From the NCBI GenBank assembly GCA_965153455.1, contig OZ234500.1, positions 4,650,001 to 4,714,000 on the forward strand: a stretch of DNA of 64,000 bases, written 5' to 3'. Below, in pieces: positions 47,571 through 60,800 of the stretch. The notes under the pieces were generated by a model, which did no database searches, was not told the DNA's origin, and worked only from the letters and a program-made list of their open reading frames with translations. Both the position numbers and the translations under genes were made by a program. Origin of the DNA: Sphagnum compactum (Eukaryota; Bryophyta; Sphagnopsida; Sphagnales). Each line of letters begins with the position of its first letter. The stretch's first letter is position 1.

Positions 47571-49968
47571 TTTGTTCAATTTTTTATTCACGGGATTCAC
47601 TAGGTTGATGCTTGTGTACTTGCTATGTACTATGGCTTTGTTTGCACTGCTATTCTATCATTGCCAGGTGTTTTTCACGATCTTGATACATAAAGTTGAA
47701 TTGGATTTTTTAATGTCTGCTTCTAAATTGGAGTATGTAGAATGCCAATTTCAGTCCAAGTTTTCAAAAGTGAGCACTGTGTTTTGTTCATTCATGGAAA
47801 ATTTCGAATTGAGATGTGAAATTGGACAGTCATGGTGTGTGACACATGCATGGTGTGGAGAAACATATATCTGATGATGTTTGCAGATGAGAAAGAATGT
47901 GGAATTTGCTGAAAGAATTTCCAAACAGACTCAGAGGCCGATGTGGTCACAACTTAGCTGTGATGAAGCTCTCTTCAAGGCTGTGATGATGCTCTCATCA
48001 CATTTGATTTGGAGTCCAATCGCAAATTTTATTTTTTTTGGTACATAGGTTCTCCAAATTCACCTGTGTGTTCTGTCAGGAATTGCCGGCAGAACTCCAA
48101 ATTGATGAGTAATGGATATGTATTATGTGCCTTGGTGTGGAACTGTTCAATAGAGAAGAGGAGTTCTGCATCCATTGAAGCTCTCAAAGATGCTGATTGA
48201 TTTTACCTTGTCAGGCAGTTTTTCTACAGCTTTGGATTTAATGCTACCTAAGCACATCAAAGCACATGTTTCAAAGGACATTGGAAGTGCAAAGAGAAGA
48301 CCAAGTGGATCCCAAGGAAATGCAAATGTGGCACCTGCTTGGTTTTTTACAGTGTCATGGTGAGCTCTGTCATTTGTTTGGGATTCAGATATTCAGCAAA
48401 AGCATCAATTGGGCTATGAATATGATTGTGGTGGAGGATATGGACAAGCAATCTGTGTACAAATCTGCCAGGAAACAACGTGGACACCACATGGGCTTGA
48501 ATCTACATTGTTGATCACAAAGCTCCAGTCCTAAAGTCCCTATCCTAATGTCTTTGATCTCTTGATTTTTGGAGGGCTCTTGACAAGCTTGTTTGTTTCT
48601 CCTGGCCTCATGGTACAGGATGCATGCAGCAAGAACAAGGAAACAGTGCAGAAATTAGGGGTTTGGACTCACTATAATCCCTTGGGTCTGGCTGCCAGCT
48701 TGGATGTCTCAAATGTCAGGACTCAGTACACAATAATGTTGTGTTTTGTAGCTCTTGGATGACAGCTTCTTTTGAGATGTTGAGAAGCAATGTTCAGATG
48801 CAAAACACAAAAGTGTTTCTTAAATGAAGACCTGTACTACTCCCCCTCCCCCCACTTTGAGTTGCAAGAAATCTCTGCAAATCTTTGGAATATGACAATG
48901 TTGTTATGTAAAGCAGCCACACAGTTTTTGCAGAGAAATGAATTGCACAAGTACTTTCTGCTGCCAAGAATGCTGCTTCACATTCTAAATCTTGGATTTG
49001 GAGACTTTGAAATCTTTTGAAACCTGAATTATTTGAATTCTGTGTACCAATTTAAGCAGGTGTGGCAGGTTATGCAACTAGCATTCCTCAAAGCATATGA
49101 CAAACTGCCAGGTTTCTCAATCATAGCAACCCTCTATCAACATAGCAACTCTGTAAGAAGCATGAACTTTGCAAGATCATGCATATGATCTTCTTAAAAT
49201 GACTGTTCTAGCTTGTAACCTGCATAATATTTCTATCTTTCTCTCTCTCTATCTATCTATGCTGGATGGAATTCCAGCAGTTTTGGTGAAATTGATCACC
49301 ATTGAGATTGGTCATGCCCATGTATAAACTACTCTAAAGGTAGAGGAGATCATCACGATCACCACCTGCTGATTTCCTGGCTTCAAAGGGGACAATGATG
49401 TTGTTCAATTGATCAGTGCTCATCCAAGAATCAGATTCAACTGGAGAATTGGGAGGAAGAAGCAGAAGATCAGAGAGCAACCACTTGAGCTTCCAGGGTG
49501 GTGCTGACCTTGGTACAGTTCATGCAAACTGTAAATGATGGTGGTGGGGTAAGAGAATGTGGGAGGGAGAGAGAAGAAAACAAAAGTGTCACGACTATAC
49601 AATTCTGTTTGAGAGCTTTCAATGATTGCATGTGGGAGGAGTTGCTGAAATTATTTTCTGCCAGAGGAAATCATGATGTAGAGTACGACTGCTCTGCAAG
49701 ATCCCGGTGGGGATGATGATGACGATGATAATGCTGCTGCTGCACCAGCACAAATTGGACAAGAGCAGTAGTGGTACCTGAGATCCTCGAAGGAGTAAAC
49801 AGCATGTGTGGAGGGGGGGAGAGCCGACCCCTTTCTGAGATCCTCTAGGTGTCATGTATATTACAAGGAGATGGAATTCTTGGTCACTTGCTGTTGTGCA
49901 CTGACTTTGAATTCTGGTGTCAAGATCCTTGGAAATTCTTATGTGCTGGTGGATGCAGCTGCTGATGA

Positions 49969-51588
49969 TCATGATATTGGACTTACATGCAGCTGGTCAT
50001 CAGTTGTGTCATTGTGAAGAAGAAGAGGATGGGTAGTTGTGGTATGATACTCATCAGCAGCAGGGGGGATTCCTGATGGATGCGCCCTAGTTTCAGGTGG
50101 TGGTAATGATCGGGTGGCAGAATTTGTGGATTTCTTCTGCTGCACTCGAAAGGTGTGGAGGGAGGAGTGGCGCAAGCCATAACGATTGAGCACTTGGTTA
50201 TCGGCGAAGAGAAAAGCGCGCTCCATGGCCCTGATGCACTGGCCGGGAGAGTAGATGGGGTTCACGCCGCCTTCGCAAAACTCGCAGCCCACGAAATGGG
50301 TGATGAAGGGCCACCGCTCATCCCCGTACACACCCGGCTGGTTCTTCTCCATCATCTCTTCGAATTTGTCCGTCAGGTAGAGCCAGTAGCCTTGGAAGCA
50401 GTAGGAATTCTCTAAGTAGATCTTGGATCCCCATCTCGACCTGCATCAGGATCATCAGTACAGAAAACAAAACTAGAATTGCAACACAACTCATTTGCAG
50501 ATTCCAGAATCATGTAAGTCCCATGTGATAATCATGCAAGAATCCAAGTTGTACCTGTCTGTGAGCATCAGGTACACCAGCGAAGACTGATCGTCAGCCT
50601 CGGTTGGAGGTCTGTCAGTTAGGGCAAGCGAGAGCAGCTTGCCAATTGCGTCTCGCACTGGGCCCTTGGGGCTCATGGGTGCCCATGAATGGAGAAGATC
50701 CAGAGACCACTGACAATTGCGGAGCAGGAAAACGCCGGCATTGAGACCCAACCAGCTCCTCTTCTCGTAAACCGCATCCTCCCAGCCGCTGATAACCAAG
50801 TTGTGGTTTTGGTACTTGTGGAGAGGAAGCTCGAATGTCATGTCCGTGATGACGGCGTCGCTGTCCATCCACCAAATCCAGTCCACCTCCGGGTGTCGAA
50901 TCATGAGCATGTGGGTGAGGAAGAGCTTCACCCACCACCCCACCATCTCGTCATCCATCTTGTTCATGTTGTAGAAGATCTGCATGTTGTGCAGTCGAGA
51001 GTAGTCGTATTTGTTCTTGATTGCCAACAATTGCAACTGATCTCCCTTCGCGTTGGAACATGCGTGCGGATGGGTGCTGGTGACGAGAAGAATGCGAGGA
51101 GGAGCTGCAAGTTTTGTTGAAGAGTTCAGCTGCTGTTGATCATCCTTCTCCTCATGAGCCGGAGTACTAGTACTGATCTTGTGGCTGTCTTCGTTTGCAG
51201 CAGAGAATTTCGCCTTTGCAATTTCACGCTGTTTGTCCCAGTCGAGGATCCTGGGTCCGAACTTTGTAAACTCCTTGTTTGAGTCCAAGACATGCTGGAT
51301 CTCTTTCTGAACCTTTCTCAACAGACTCTGGATCTCTTCAGGCGATGAAGCAGTTAAGGCTTCCAATCCGAGAGCTCTAAGATTGGCGTCAGAAAAAGTT
51401 TGAAGCACAGCACTGCTGCTGCTGAAGAACCCATCTACAGCTACGTTGTTGTTGTTGTTGTTACAGCTTACGCTCCAAAGGATCCAAGTGCACACAGCCG
51501 CGATGGTGTAGATGAGTCTTCTGCATTGGGAATTGCTCCACTCTCTTCCTCTCTTACCACCGAAAAGCCCTTGATACACACGATCCAT
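49969..51588 (-). CDS. GT34 glycosyltransferase, xyloglucan 6-xylosyltransferase (XXT)-like
   Basis: Two exons, 51588-50555 and 50440-49969, give 502 codons with stop. It is a type II Golgi protein: a basic cytosolic tail, a membrane anchor at about residues 24-41 (LIYTIAAVCTWILWSV), a stem with an Asn run, then the catalytic domain. GT34 hallmarks are PPRILLVTSTHPHACSNAKGD (about 163-183, cut here to its core RILLVTS), YDYSRLHNMQIFYNM, the metal-binding DSD at 242-244 in WWMDSDAVITDM, LGLNAGVFLLRN, WAPMSPKGPVRD, EADDQSSLVYL, HFVGCEFC and MERAFLFADNQVLNRYG. Family members transfer xylose to the beta-glucan backbone of xyloglucan, or galactose to mannan, in the Golgi; which applies here cannot be told. 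The C-terminal tail after VQQKK is His/Thr/Pro-rich and unlike Arabidopsis XXTs. A GTAAGT six codons before the stop could be an unused or alternative donor. Confidence 0.92.
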
Positions 51589-51652
51589 GAGGAGCAGCTG
51601 CTGATCACTTTGATACTGCTGCTGCTACTGCAAGGCCAGGTTTCATGTCATC

Positions 51653-51660
51653 TTTAAATA
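51653..51660 (-). promoter_or_regulatory. Putative TATA box of the GT34 gene
   Basis: On the minus strand TATTTAAA lies about 65 bp upstream of the GT34 ATG, which would imply a short leader of roughly 35 bases. Confidence 0.4.
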
Positions 51661-52309
51661 CCTTCTTCACCAAAAGCCACTCCTCCTGATCCATAAATCT
51701 GGTTATATAACACAGCTAGTAGCTGCTACTACTGCACTGCAAATTCCATGATGATCAACAACATTGTACAAGTGCAATCCCTGCAGTACCACCCAAATAC
51801 ACAAAAGCATCAAGATTACTCGGGGCAAAGTAACTAAGCAAGCAAGAAAGCAAGCAAGCAAGCAAGCGTAATGATCGATCAGGTCTGTGGTCCCATCCAG
51901 CCTTTGTGCTTCTATTTGCTGTTGCTGTTGCAGCAGGTGTCACTGTTGTTTGCCTTGTGGCATCTAGGACTAGAGATGTGCCATGCAGCATTGGGAGTGA
52001 ACCAGGTTGCCAAAAGTATTTCTTTTGCTTGTAGGTAGTAGATAGATGCCTAGTACCACTGTTCACGGTTACAACTGTTTGCTTGCTTGCTCACTCAGCA
52101 GCAGCAGCAAATTGGGCAGTGCCACTTTCCTTTTTTCTTGACTTCTTCTTCTTCTTCTCCTTCTTCTTAGTCACTTCAGTTTGAACAACCCCTGGTGTGT
52201 CTTCATACATTCATTCGTTTCAGCTATTGTTCAAACACTTGGTTCTTTTCTTCTTCTTCTTCTTTTTCTTCTTCTTCATCACTACATCATCAGTTGGAAC
52301 AACCTTTTA

Positions 52310-52452
52310 AAGGTGCATATCCACCTAATGTTAAGTCAGTGTTAAGTGAAAAATCTAGGTAGCATCTTAGGTGGCACCCTTAGGTCCTAAATGACTAGCT
52401 TGGTGTTAGGGGACTTAACACCAGAGTCCTTAACATCGAATGTGAATGCACC
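52310..52452. mobile_element. Small MITE-like element
   Basis: Both ends read AAGGTGCAT inward, followed by related sequence containing ATGTTAAG and GTGTTAAGT, giving imperfect terminal inverted repeats of roughly 40 bp around a short core (TTAGGTGGCACCCTTAGGTC). No coding capacity. The target duplication is unclear, so the superfamily is not assigned. Confidence 0.5.
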
Positions 52453-53220
52453 TTATTCATTCAGTGATTGCCCACCTTCTCTTCTTCTTTTTCTTCTTCT
52501 TCATCAACCCTGGTCAATTGCTGAAACTTACAGGCATAGTTACTACCCTACCTTGATCAATTGCTGAAATTTGCAGCCATAGCTACTACCATACCCTGGT
52601 CAATTGCTGAAATTTACAGCCATAGTTATAAATGCCCTTGCCATTCTTTGCATAGGCCAACAGAAAATTGATAAAGAACAAAGGTGGGCATAGAATTTCT
52701 TTGCACTTAATGAGGTGAATTAGCATGCACTTACGGAACTTCAGTTTGCTTTTTTCTTTTGGGGAGTGTGGGGGTGAAGGGTGTTGGATTTTCTTGGATT
52801 TTTGTTGTTGCCAATTATGTTCCCATTGGGTTCCTAACATGTTTCTCAACTTCCCAATGTGTTACCCTAACATGTTCACAATCACACCTCACTTTATCCC
52901 ATGTCCTGTGCCTTAAGTTTCTACTCCTGTAACCTATACATAAAGCAGTGCTTGGATTTTTTCGTTTGTATTTTCAGCTCCCTTACCTGCCTGAAGAAAC
53001 CTGTTTTCAGCAAGCGGGATCTTCTGCGGTGGAAGGGTACCAGCCAGGCTGTACTAAGATCTTCTGACCAGCGGAAGGTACCGGCCAACCTTTCACTGTT
53101 TCTAAAATGTGAAAAAATCCCAGCTCTGCTTTACGTAAGGAAAAGGACTTGAGTACAGGCCCTTCTTCTATACAAAGCTGTTCCAAAGGAGAAGACTACA
53201 ATGTATCTATTTAGGGAGTG

Positions 53221-55080
53221 CCAAAAGCCTGATTTTATTAAAATTGGAAAAAGACCAATCAATGATCCCCATTACAATAGAAAAAAAAATTGAACTTTGG
53301 GCGTTCCCACAAATATACCTTATCCTACGGTCAGTTTCATCATTAAATGATCCTCAAACTAGTGAAACAAAATTTTTGTGAAAATAAGAAGTTGACTTGT
53401 TGAAAATTATCATAATTATGATAGGTTACACTCTATATAATTTCCTTACTCATATGACGATATTGTAGTAGATCATGGAAAATAAAATATTTTAAAATTT
53501 TACTATTTTTTTATTTTTTTGAAAAAAAATAATTCGATTTGTCAATGTGGAAATTGACCTTAGGCTACGGTATATTGGACTCTTCTTCTTCGAATCAGCA
53601 GTTGGGCTCTTATCTTGTAAGGTTAGTTTGAATGACCCTGGTTTCGCACATTCATTCATTCCAGCATCACTTTTGCACCTCTTCACATTTTTCAGGTTGA
53701 ACAACCCTAGTGACAATTTCATTCATCATTTATGCATTTTGCATCTATGAACATCTGTGAACAAAAACCCTTTATAACATTTCATTCATCAATTGTGACC
53801 TTCTTCAAAAAATTTAAGAATACATGACAAAAGTTCATTCATCAATTGTTATTTTCATCTCTTCACGTTTATTTTAACAATTTTGATGGAGTGTTTTTTT
53901 TGGCAAAATTTCTCCAAGTGGTGAGATCCCAATGGCATGTTCTACACCCTCTTGTTAAATCAGACGAATTTCTAGTGATAAATTTTTCATATTCCTAAGC
54001 CTAATATCTAGGGCTAGCCATGGATTTGATTTTGCAAGGTTTGGAAATTGTTGAAGGGTCAATCCCATCTTGTCACAAGTTGCCTCCATTTGCTATAAGT
54101 TTCATTGATGTTCACAATGGGCCGCCTCACATTCGCCTCCATTATCATCCTTTTTTTTTTCTAAGCTTTGTAGCCGGCTACATTTTATTTTAGGTGAGTT
54201 GACATTGCATTTGAATGCATCTAACATCCTTTTTCATCGTCTTAACTCTCCATTTTGTTGTTGTGAGTCACTTCAAATCTTTCTATATCCTACTACAAAG
54301 AATTGTTGCCCTTCTCAACAATAAGAAATATACTTTGCATTGATTTAATGTTAGAACTTGGTGCATGATGGATATTGCACACATTACTCAAAGGTTTTGA
54401 AGATTCATGACAAAGGGCGACATGGAGCTCTACTATTTCATGGTGTCAAACTCTAGGCCGTTGGAAAGGAACATGGAACAAAAGTTTCAACATGTAGTTA
54501 AATATGTTCTTTCCTCTCATTAATCTGCATCTTTTGCACATAATTCACTTCGAGACCTTCTTAATCTTTTATATTAAAAAATCTATATTTTAAAAAATTT
54601 CTTTTTTTTCAAGTTAGTCCTTTTTTTGTGTTTTCATGAACTCACCATCACATTCATCATATGTTCATCTTGCTCAAGGTTTAAGGTTTGCTACAATCTA
54701 GAGTTCATTTTCTCTTTTTATTACTCAAGGTTTTTGTGTCATTGTCATTTGTTCATCTTGTTCAAGGTTTAGGATTTGTTGTAACAATGAGTTCATATTC
54801 TTTTTTTTGTTGTTTAAGGTTTTTGTGTTAAGATTGTCATTGTTTGTCTTGATTAAAGTTTAGGGTTTCTAGTAGCAATGAGTTTGTCATCTCTTCTTGT
54901 TGTTCAAGATTTTTGTAATGAATCTATTCTAGTTATTAATGAAGTTTAAGTATAAGTTATTTTCAATGTTGAGGCTCTTCATTATGCATACATAGCCTTG
55001 TCATCTTGAAGTCTACTTGTTTCTCCTTCATCACCACCATCATTTATTGAATTTGTTGATCTTGAGTCTTTTGATCATAG
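53221..55080. other. AT-rich intergenic DNA with a three-copy repeat
   Basis: No gene recognised. At about 54663, 54758 and 54851 three diverged copies (about 93 bp apart) share TTCATCTTGYTCAAGGTTTA, GAGTTCATWTTCT and CAAGGTTTTTGTG. Confidence 0.6.
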
Positions 55081-55089
55081 TTTTCAATC

Positions 55090-57690
55090 TCCAAGTCCCA
55101 AGCTTTCACAAGATACACAAGAAGGAATGAGAGTTAAATCAAGTTTTATAGGGGGTGTGGGTTGCAAAATTGCCTTGGATTGAAGTTGTTGAGTGTGGTG
55201 GGAAATTAAATTTGGCTCGTTGTAAAGTTTGTAATGAATTTGATTATAGGGAAAACTATTGGTACCTAAGTTTAACAATTTGTACGTAAAAGCATGTAGG
55301 TAAGTGGAAGTGTAAGGTTGCATGCCTTGGATTTCTTGTCGGCCAATATTTCATTCTACCAATAATCAACATGCCAAGAATGAAAAAATGTGGGCTAGTA
55401 GGGATCAAAATTTTGTTGCAAAAATGGTGGATGTTTTTGGTGAAATTGTTAAACAAAAATTCAAGTTCATTCAACTTGTTGTTATATTCCAACTTTTGAA
55501 ACTTGGTCGATCGTTGACAAATTTTAAGAGTATGAAATAATTTTTTCATATTTTTGAAGGTGAAAAACATTTCACACAAACATTGGTCTAACTCTGTTGG
55601 ATGGGATATGGTTAAAAACATGCATCACATTGTCATTGAGTCTACTAAAGTTGTTGGTCAAAAGGTCAGCTACCTCAGTATTAGTTGTGATGAAATTAAC
55701 ACAATTCATAATCAATTTTGGTGTATGTGCATGTGTATGTTGTTGATGGCTTTAAAATGATGCCATTGTTGTTGAATCTTGAGAGGGTGATTGGTGGAAG
55801 CAATGTTAATAACTTAATCTAAATAATTATTGACATTAATTATTAATTAGGTTAAATTATTGACATTGCTTCCACCTAGGCTTCTATGAAGTCTTTGATG
55901 GAGTATGGGGGCTTGACATTAGATTGGTAATAAGCTTATTTACTTTGGATTATATGGGGTTGCAATTTTCATGGGCTTATAGATTGGTTTGTTATTCAAC
56001 TCATATATATAGTTGCACCATTTATGATTACAATGCATTGCATGGCACATTGGACTAACTTAATTATGTAGATTATTTTTGTTTTTAACCCTTAGTAAGC
56101 TTGAGGGGTTATTGTAAACCATATACACATATTTTTCATCTTCACCAAAAAGTCATCTTGACTATGGCACTCTTACCAAGTTGCTTGAAACCAAAGGTCT
56201 AAAATTGCATCATAATCTAAAAACTAAGTGGATCTTCATGTTATTCCTTATTATTAGAGTTCTTGCAAAGTATAGAGCTTTGGTGGTGAAGGTGAATGAC
56301 AATTTACATATTGTGATAGTAGTAAATACCAACCTCCAATATCTTTACGATATAGAAGTGGTGATGAGGTTGACTTGTATCATGCTTTTGTGGAAGTAAT
56401 CCATGCATTTATAAAATTTGCATCAACTTGTGAGACATTTGTATGTGATTTTGTGATTTTTGTTAAAATGTGTTGTGTTAAATTGTACAACAAGTATTTA
56501 GATGAATGAAGTTTAAGTATGGTGTAGAAAAATTCAAAGACTTCTTGCATGACAAATTTACCAAGTTTCACAAGTTTGTACAAATTCTGTGGAAAATCCA
56601 ATTTTCATAGGTTCATATAAAAATTGCATGAATTTTGTGATATGGTTAACTATATGAACAATATAAATATGTATTCAATATTTTGAATATTCAAATGGAT
56701 GAAACATTGTTTTTGAATGACATACGTGAATGTTCATGTTTAATACAAAAAATCACATAGTTTTATTCAAGATTACATCACAATAATTGAATGGATTTAG
56801 TTAAAATGTAAATTGTATGTACTTCACATCAAGACATCATAACTAGTAAAAACACATCATTCGTATGTTTTTTTTTCCTTGCCCTTTTTACACTTTGAAG
56901 CTCACAAATTTTGCATAGACATATTTTTAACGATTTTTGCACGAATTTTATTGAAATTTTGTGATATTGAAAGTTTGTGATGTGGATTTGCATGAAAACA
57001 TGAATGATAAGTTGTTGACTATTTAGTGGACTGATCTTCCAACAAATATCCAATTTGTGATTTTTTACTTCATGGGTAAGCAATATCAATTGCATAATAA
57101 ATGCCCTTTTATTGAAGTGTTCACCTAAGTTATGCATGATGATTAGACAACAATTTTTGAACCTATCAAGGTTCAATGTTCACATGTTACTATATGTTTG
57201 ATATTTGAATTGGAATGACGATTCCACAACCAAAAATTGATGAATGCAATGGCCATCTTTTATCCTCAATATTGGTTTAATCTTCTTGTTGAGGAAACAT
57301 TATGAAGTCATTTAGCCACACTAAAGGTTCAATGTTTTTTGAGATGTTCATTAGCTTAATGATCATTCGGGTGAATATCCTAGCCCTTCTTAATGAAAGC
57401 AAACTTGATCTTGGAGCTTCTTTTTTTGAGATCATTATGCAAACCAACCATGTTGTTGTTCTAGAATCACAATTGATGTGCCACCTTATCACTCAACTAT
57501 GGTTTAGAAACATCCAATAACCACTTGCAACACTACTTGTTTAAATATTTTGCGTTGGAAAAATCATCTATAGTTATTATCATCTTAGTGTATAAAATGA
57601 ACATTGTTTCTTCACCTTTTTTTCTTGAAATCCAAATTGTGCAATCAAATAATCAAACATTTGGATTTGGTTATCAAAATGTTTAATTAA
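55090..57690 (+). pseudogene. Decayed hAT-like transposase
   Basis: Plus-strand fragments in shifting frames, read in order, resemble a BED/hAT-type transposase family found in plant genomes. They are LSQDTQEGMRVKSSF (about 55100), KVCNEFDYRENYW (about 55225), NNQHAKNEKMWASRD and GEIVKQKFKFIQLVVIFQLL (55370-55500), KHWSNSVGWDMVKNMHHIV and SYLSISCDEINTIHNQ (55578-55715), APFMITMHCMAHWTNL (about 56015), LLETKGLKLHHNLKTKW (about 56180), RVLAKYRALVVKV, NLQYLYDIEVVMRLTC (about 56330), YPQYWFNL (about 57262), and a weak C-terminal dimerisation segment near 57600-57680. Many stops, frameshifts and an internal inverted insertion make it non-functional. I recognise the family by sequence pattern; the terminal inverted repeats were not located. 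Confidence 0.72.
55794..55878. repeat. Perfectly placed foldback inside the hAT-like relic
   Basis: GGTGGAAGCAATGTTAATAA at 55794 is mirrored by TTATTGACATTGCTTCCACC ending at 55877, arms of nearly 30 bp around an AT-rich centre. The left arm is transposase coding sequence (VIGGSNVNN), so the right arm looks like an inverted copy of it. Confidence 0.8.
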
Positions 57691-57805
57691 AAATGAACTA
57701 AAACTTAATTAAAAGTTAACTAATAGTTAATTGGAAGTGAATTAAAACATAACTAAAAGTTAATTGAAAGTAAACTAAAATTAAATTAAGAATTAAATAC
57801 AAGTT
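57685..57805. repeat. Short AT-rich tandem repeat
   Basis: Degenerate units of about 20-24 bp resembling AACTAAAAGTTAATTGRAAG. Confidence 0.7.
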
Positions 57806-60800
57806 CATTACAAATGATGGATGAACATTCACATGAATGAACTCGATGGCGTTGGCATCTGTGATAAGGAGGGTCAAATACTTATTTACTTGGGAGTTTC
57901 AAACAATATTTCTTTAGTTGAAAGTACCTAGAAAAATTGAAGATTGTCAATTGGTCTATCAAGGAAATTGTTTGTCAATGCCATCTCCATCTTTAATTCA
58001 AGTTTATAACTCGATTAAGTTTTAGCTAAGAAACAAGGGGGTAGTGTGTTTATATTGTTTGATTCTATTGTTAAAATGACCACAACCAAAGACCATGATA
58101 ATCCACATTGAAAGGAGGTATGGAATGCATTGATCCATCAAAGTTATAGTATTAATATTAATTGTGTTCTATTGGGTAAATTGAGATCAATTGATATAAT
58201 AACCTGATCACTCAATTTCTTTTGAACACTCTGTGAGTAGAACACCATTACATTTGTGTTAATGGTTAAAGTGGCTATAGATCTTTGTACGCCCTCCTTT
58301 TTGGTGACTTTCACCCCATGTTTTATGTTCTTGGCTTATTGTTCACCCCATTGCTTCTTCTTCATGTTTCTTTGTTGTAAGTGTTAAGTTTTGAGTTCAT
58401 AATATGTATGTACAAGTCTGCATGCGCACTTGTTTTTTTTATCTATTTGCAAAAAACAGCTCCATGCACACTTTCATCTTTAGAACAAATTCTTTACAAC
58501 TCTTAAGGCTTCACTCATTCTTGGGCTTTAAAAAACCTTTAAATAGTTCAATATTTTTAAAATTTTATAATTTAGTCTTTAAATTCAAAATTAGGGTTTT
58601 TGAAATTTTAAATTGTTGGTGTTGGTCATTTTCACAAAGAATTTAAAATTGGTTTAGTTTAAAACCATCTTCAGTTCTATTTCTATTACACATCATTAAC
58701 AATGTTTTTGGTGTAGTATTAGATTTTCAACTAATGCACATATTTCAAGGTATAAATTATTTAATATTAATTATGTACAACCAATCACATGCAATAACTT
58801 GTCGAAAGTGTAGGTCCAAACTTTTACTTTTTTAATGACATTGTTTTTATTTACTTAAAGAACAAGGCAACATGCAAACAATTTCAAATTTGGTAAAGTA
58901 GAAACCTTAGTTTAATATCTAATTCAAATTTGAAAAGAGGCTAGTTATTTGGTTAGATTCCAATGGTCGTTTGAACAAAACTCAAAAGCTCTAATCTATA
59001 AACACTAAAACCTAACCTTTAACCTAAAATTAAACCTACCAAAATCCCTAAACCTAAAAACATTAGACATAATGATTTTCCTTTGATGAAAATTTTGTGT
59101 TACAATCTCATAGATATGTTTAAAGACAATGTTTTTCAAATTATGTGTGTTTCATACACTAATGAAAACCATGGTTCAATCAAGTGAAGATGATTCTTTA
59201 AATTTTTGAAGGTAAGGATAAAGGAAAGGTGATCCATATAGAAATAAAAAGCATTCAACTTCTAGTTTAATATCTATTTACTATGTTGAATTGAAACTTA
59301 TTTTGTCTCCATACGTGTGAAACATTCACCTTTGTGAGAACTTGATGTTGACATCTAAATGTTAGTGCACAATCATTTTTGTAATGTTGAACAAAATGTC
59401 TTCCAAAATGAATATGTTTAGTATGCTTAGATAAGTAACCTTAGATGTTCCATTTCAATATGTGCAAAACACAAATTTTACATGTCAACTATGGGAACTC
59501 TACAATTAAAACAATGTTTTACATTTGTGTGTAATGGTTTCAATTATTTTGCATTTAATAAATTTTTTTCCGGAGTGATTTAAATTAAACACAACAAAAA
59601 TTGAAAGCCCATTTTAAGAGCTCTATTACAAATTGAACTAATTATTTCAAGTACAGGTTTTCAAGGCTCATTGTTTAACATCCTTTTTCCATGTATTTTA
59701 TCTTGATTAGTGTTGGGCCAAAATGTCACATGGCTTTTGTACAAACTAATTATCTAATATATGGTTTTTTTTTACATCATTCATGATAGAAAAATTAGAA
59801 TCTTTTTAAATTTTGTTTCAATGTGGTTGTGATAGACATTGAATTGAAAGATTGCAATTTGAGTTTCACATCTTTGTTTGTTTTGGATTATTACTAGTCC
59901 TTGTAATTTGATCAAAATGCATGCATACTTTTAGTTGTGTGCTAGAGACGTTCATTATTTTCTTATATGGTGAAATGTTAACATCATAGCTATACTAGGT
60001 TTGTAAATAATGCATAATGTTGTTTCCCCACACCTTGAATACCTATGATCTATAACTTTTGCTTTTGGATGCCTAACTAACCTAGCTTTATGTGCATGTG
60101 TAGCAAGACTCAAATGCCCTTGTAATGGCAATTTTTTTTATAAAAATAATGTTATAATCCCCATTGTAATGCCTACATCATCAATATTTCATTGACCCCA
60201 CCTTTTTTTTCCTTACTTTCACAATGACGTTCATTATACTGTTGTCATTGGTTACCCCAAGATCATTAGCCATGTGTGTGTTTTTGTAAATTTTTTTGCC
60301 CACTTTGTGAGTGAACAAAAAGTAATGCACATGTGTGTGTGTGTTGTTATGGTGCGACTTTTTTCTTTTTCACTAATTTGTGAATTACAACCTTCATGCA
60401 ACATTAAATAAATCCTAACACAACTTTTTCTTCAACTCCCATTTCTCCTAAACTACTAGCATAGTCCATCACCATTGTTGTAGTGTTGATTTGTGATTGC
60501 ATTTCACCCACCATGGTTGCCAAACTCTACATGGTGTATGCATTCTTTTCTACCCAAGTTTTCATGTTGCACATTGTGGTCTCATATTCCTTGATTTTGG
60601 ATCTCTAAATTGTTTAAACATTTTTTCCTATCTTTGTTACATGATCTCTTGAGATTTAGAATGCCAAGTGCAACAATGGATCTAGCATAAAATAGAGCTT
60701 TCAAATGCATGGAAACTTGACTATTAGAGTGCCATTAATTTTGACCATATCAAATTGTAATTTTTTTAATGAATGTTTAGTTTATTTCATAAACTATGAA

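Larger units (their letters stand above)
46327..49968. other. Region between the SLH-like gene and the GT34 gene
   Basis: GC-moderate DNA with splice-like signals but no recognised protein. It contains the TGACGTGT minisatellite at 46870-47110, a charged plus-strand frame at about 47214-47409 (EEENDFRKKEWAEELQRIL, then VADLNGLHFAPNCAR and stop), a C-rich tract at about 47521-47570, and several short frames at 47880-49020 without family likeness. A non-coding transcript, a decayed gene, or the long 3' region of GT34 are all possible. Confidence 0.45.
51589..53220. other. GT34 upstream region and intergenic DNA
   Basis: No gene recognised. It holds an (AAGC)n tract at about 51838-51868, several CTT/TTC-rich stretches (52140-52270, 52480-52500), three repeats of GGTCAATTGCTGAAAYTTACAG at about 52510-52620, and the MITE-like segment at 52310-52452. 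Confidence 0.55.

Noticed and set aside
50689-51120. Plus-strand frame of 143 codons
   Set aside because: Antisense shadow of the GT34 catalytic exon.
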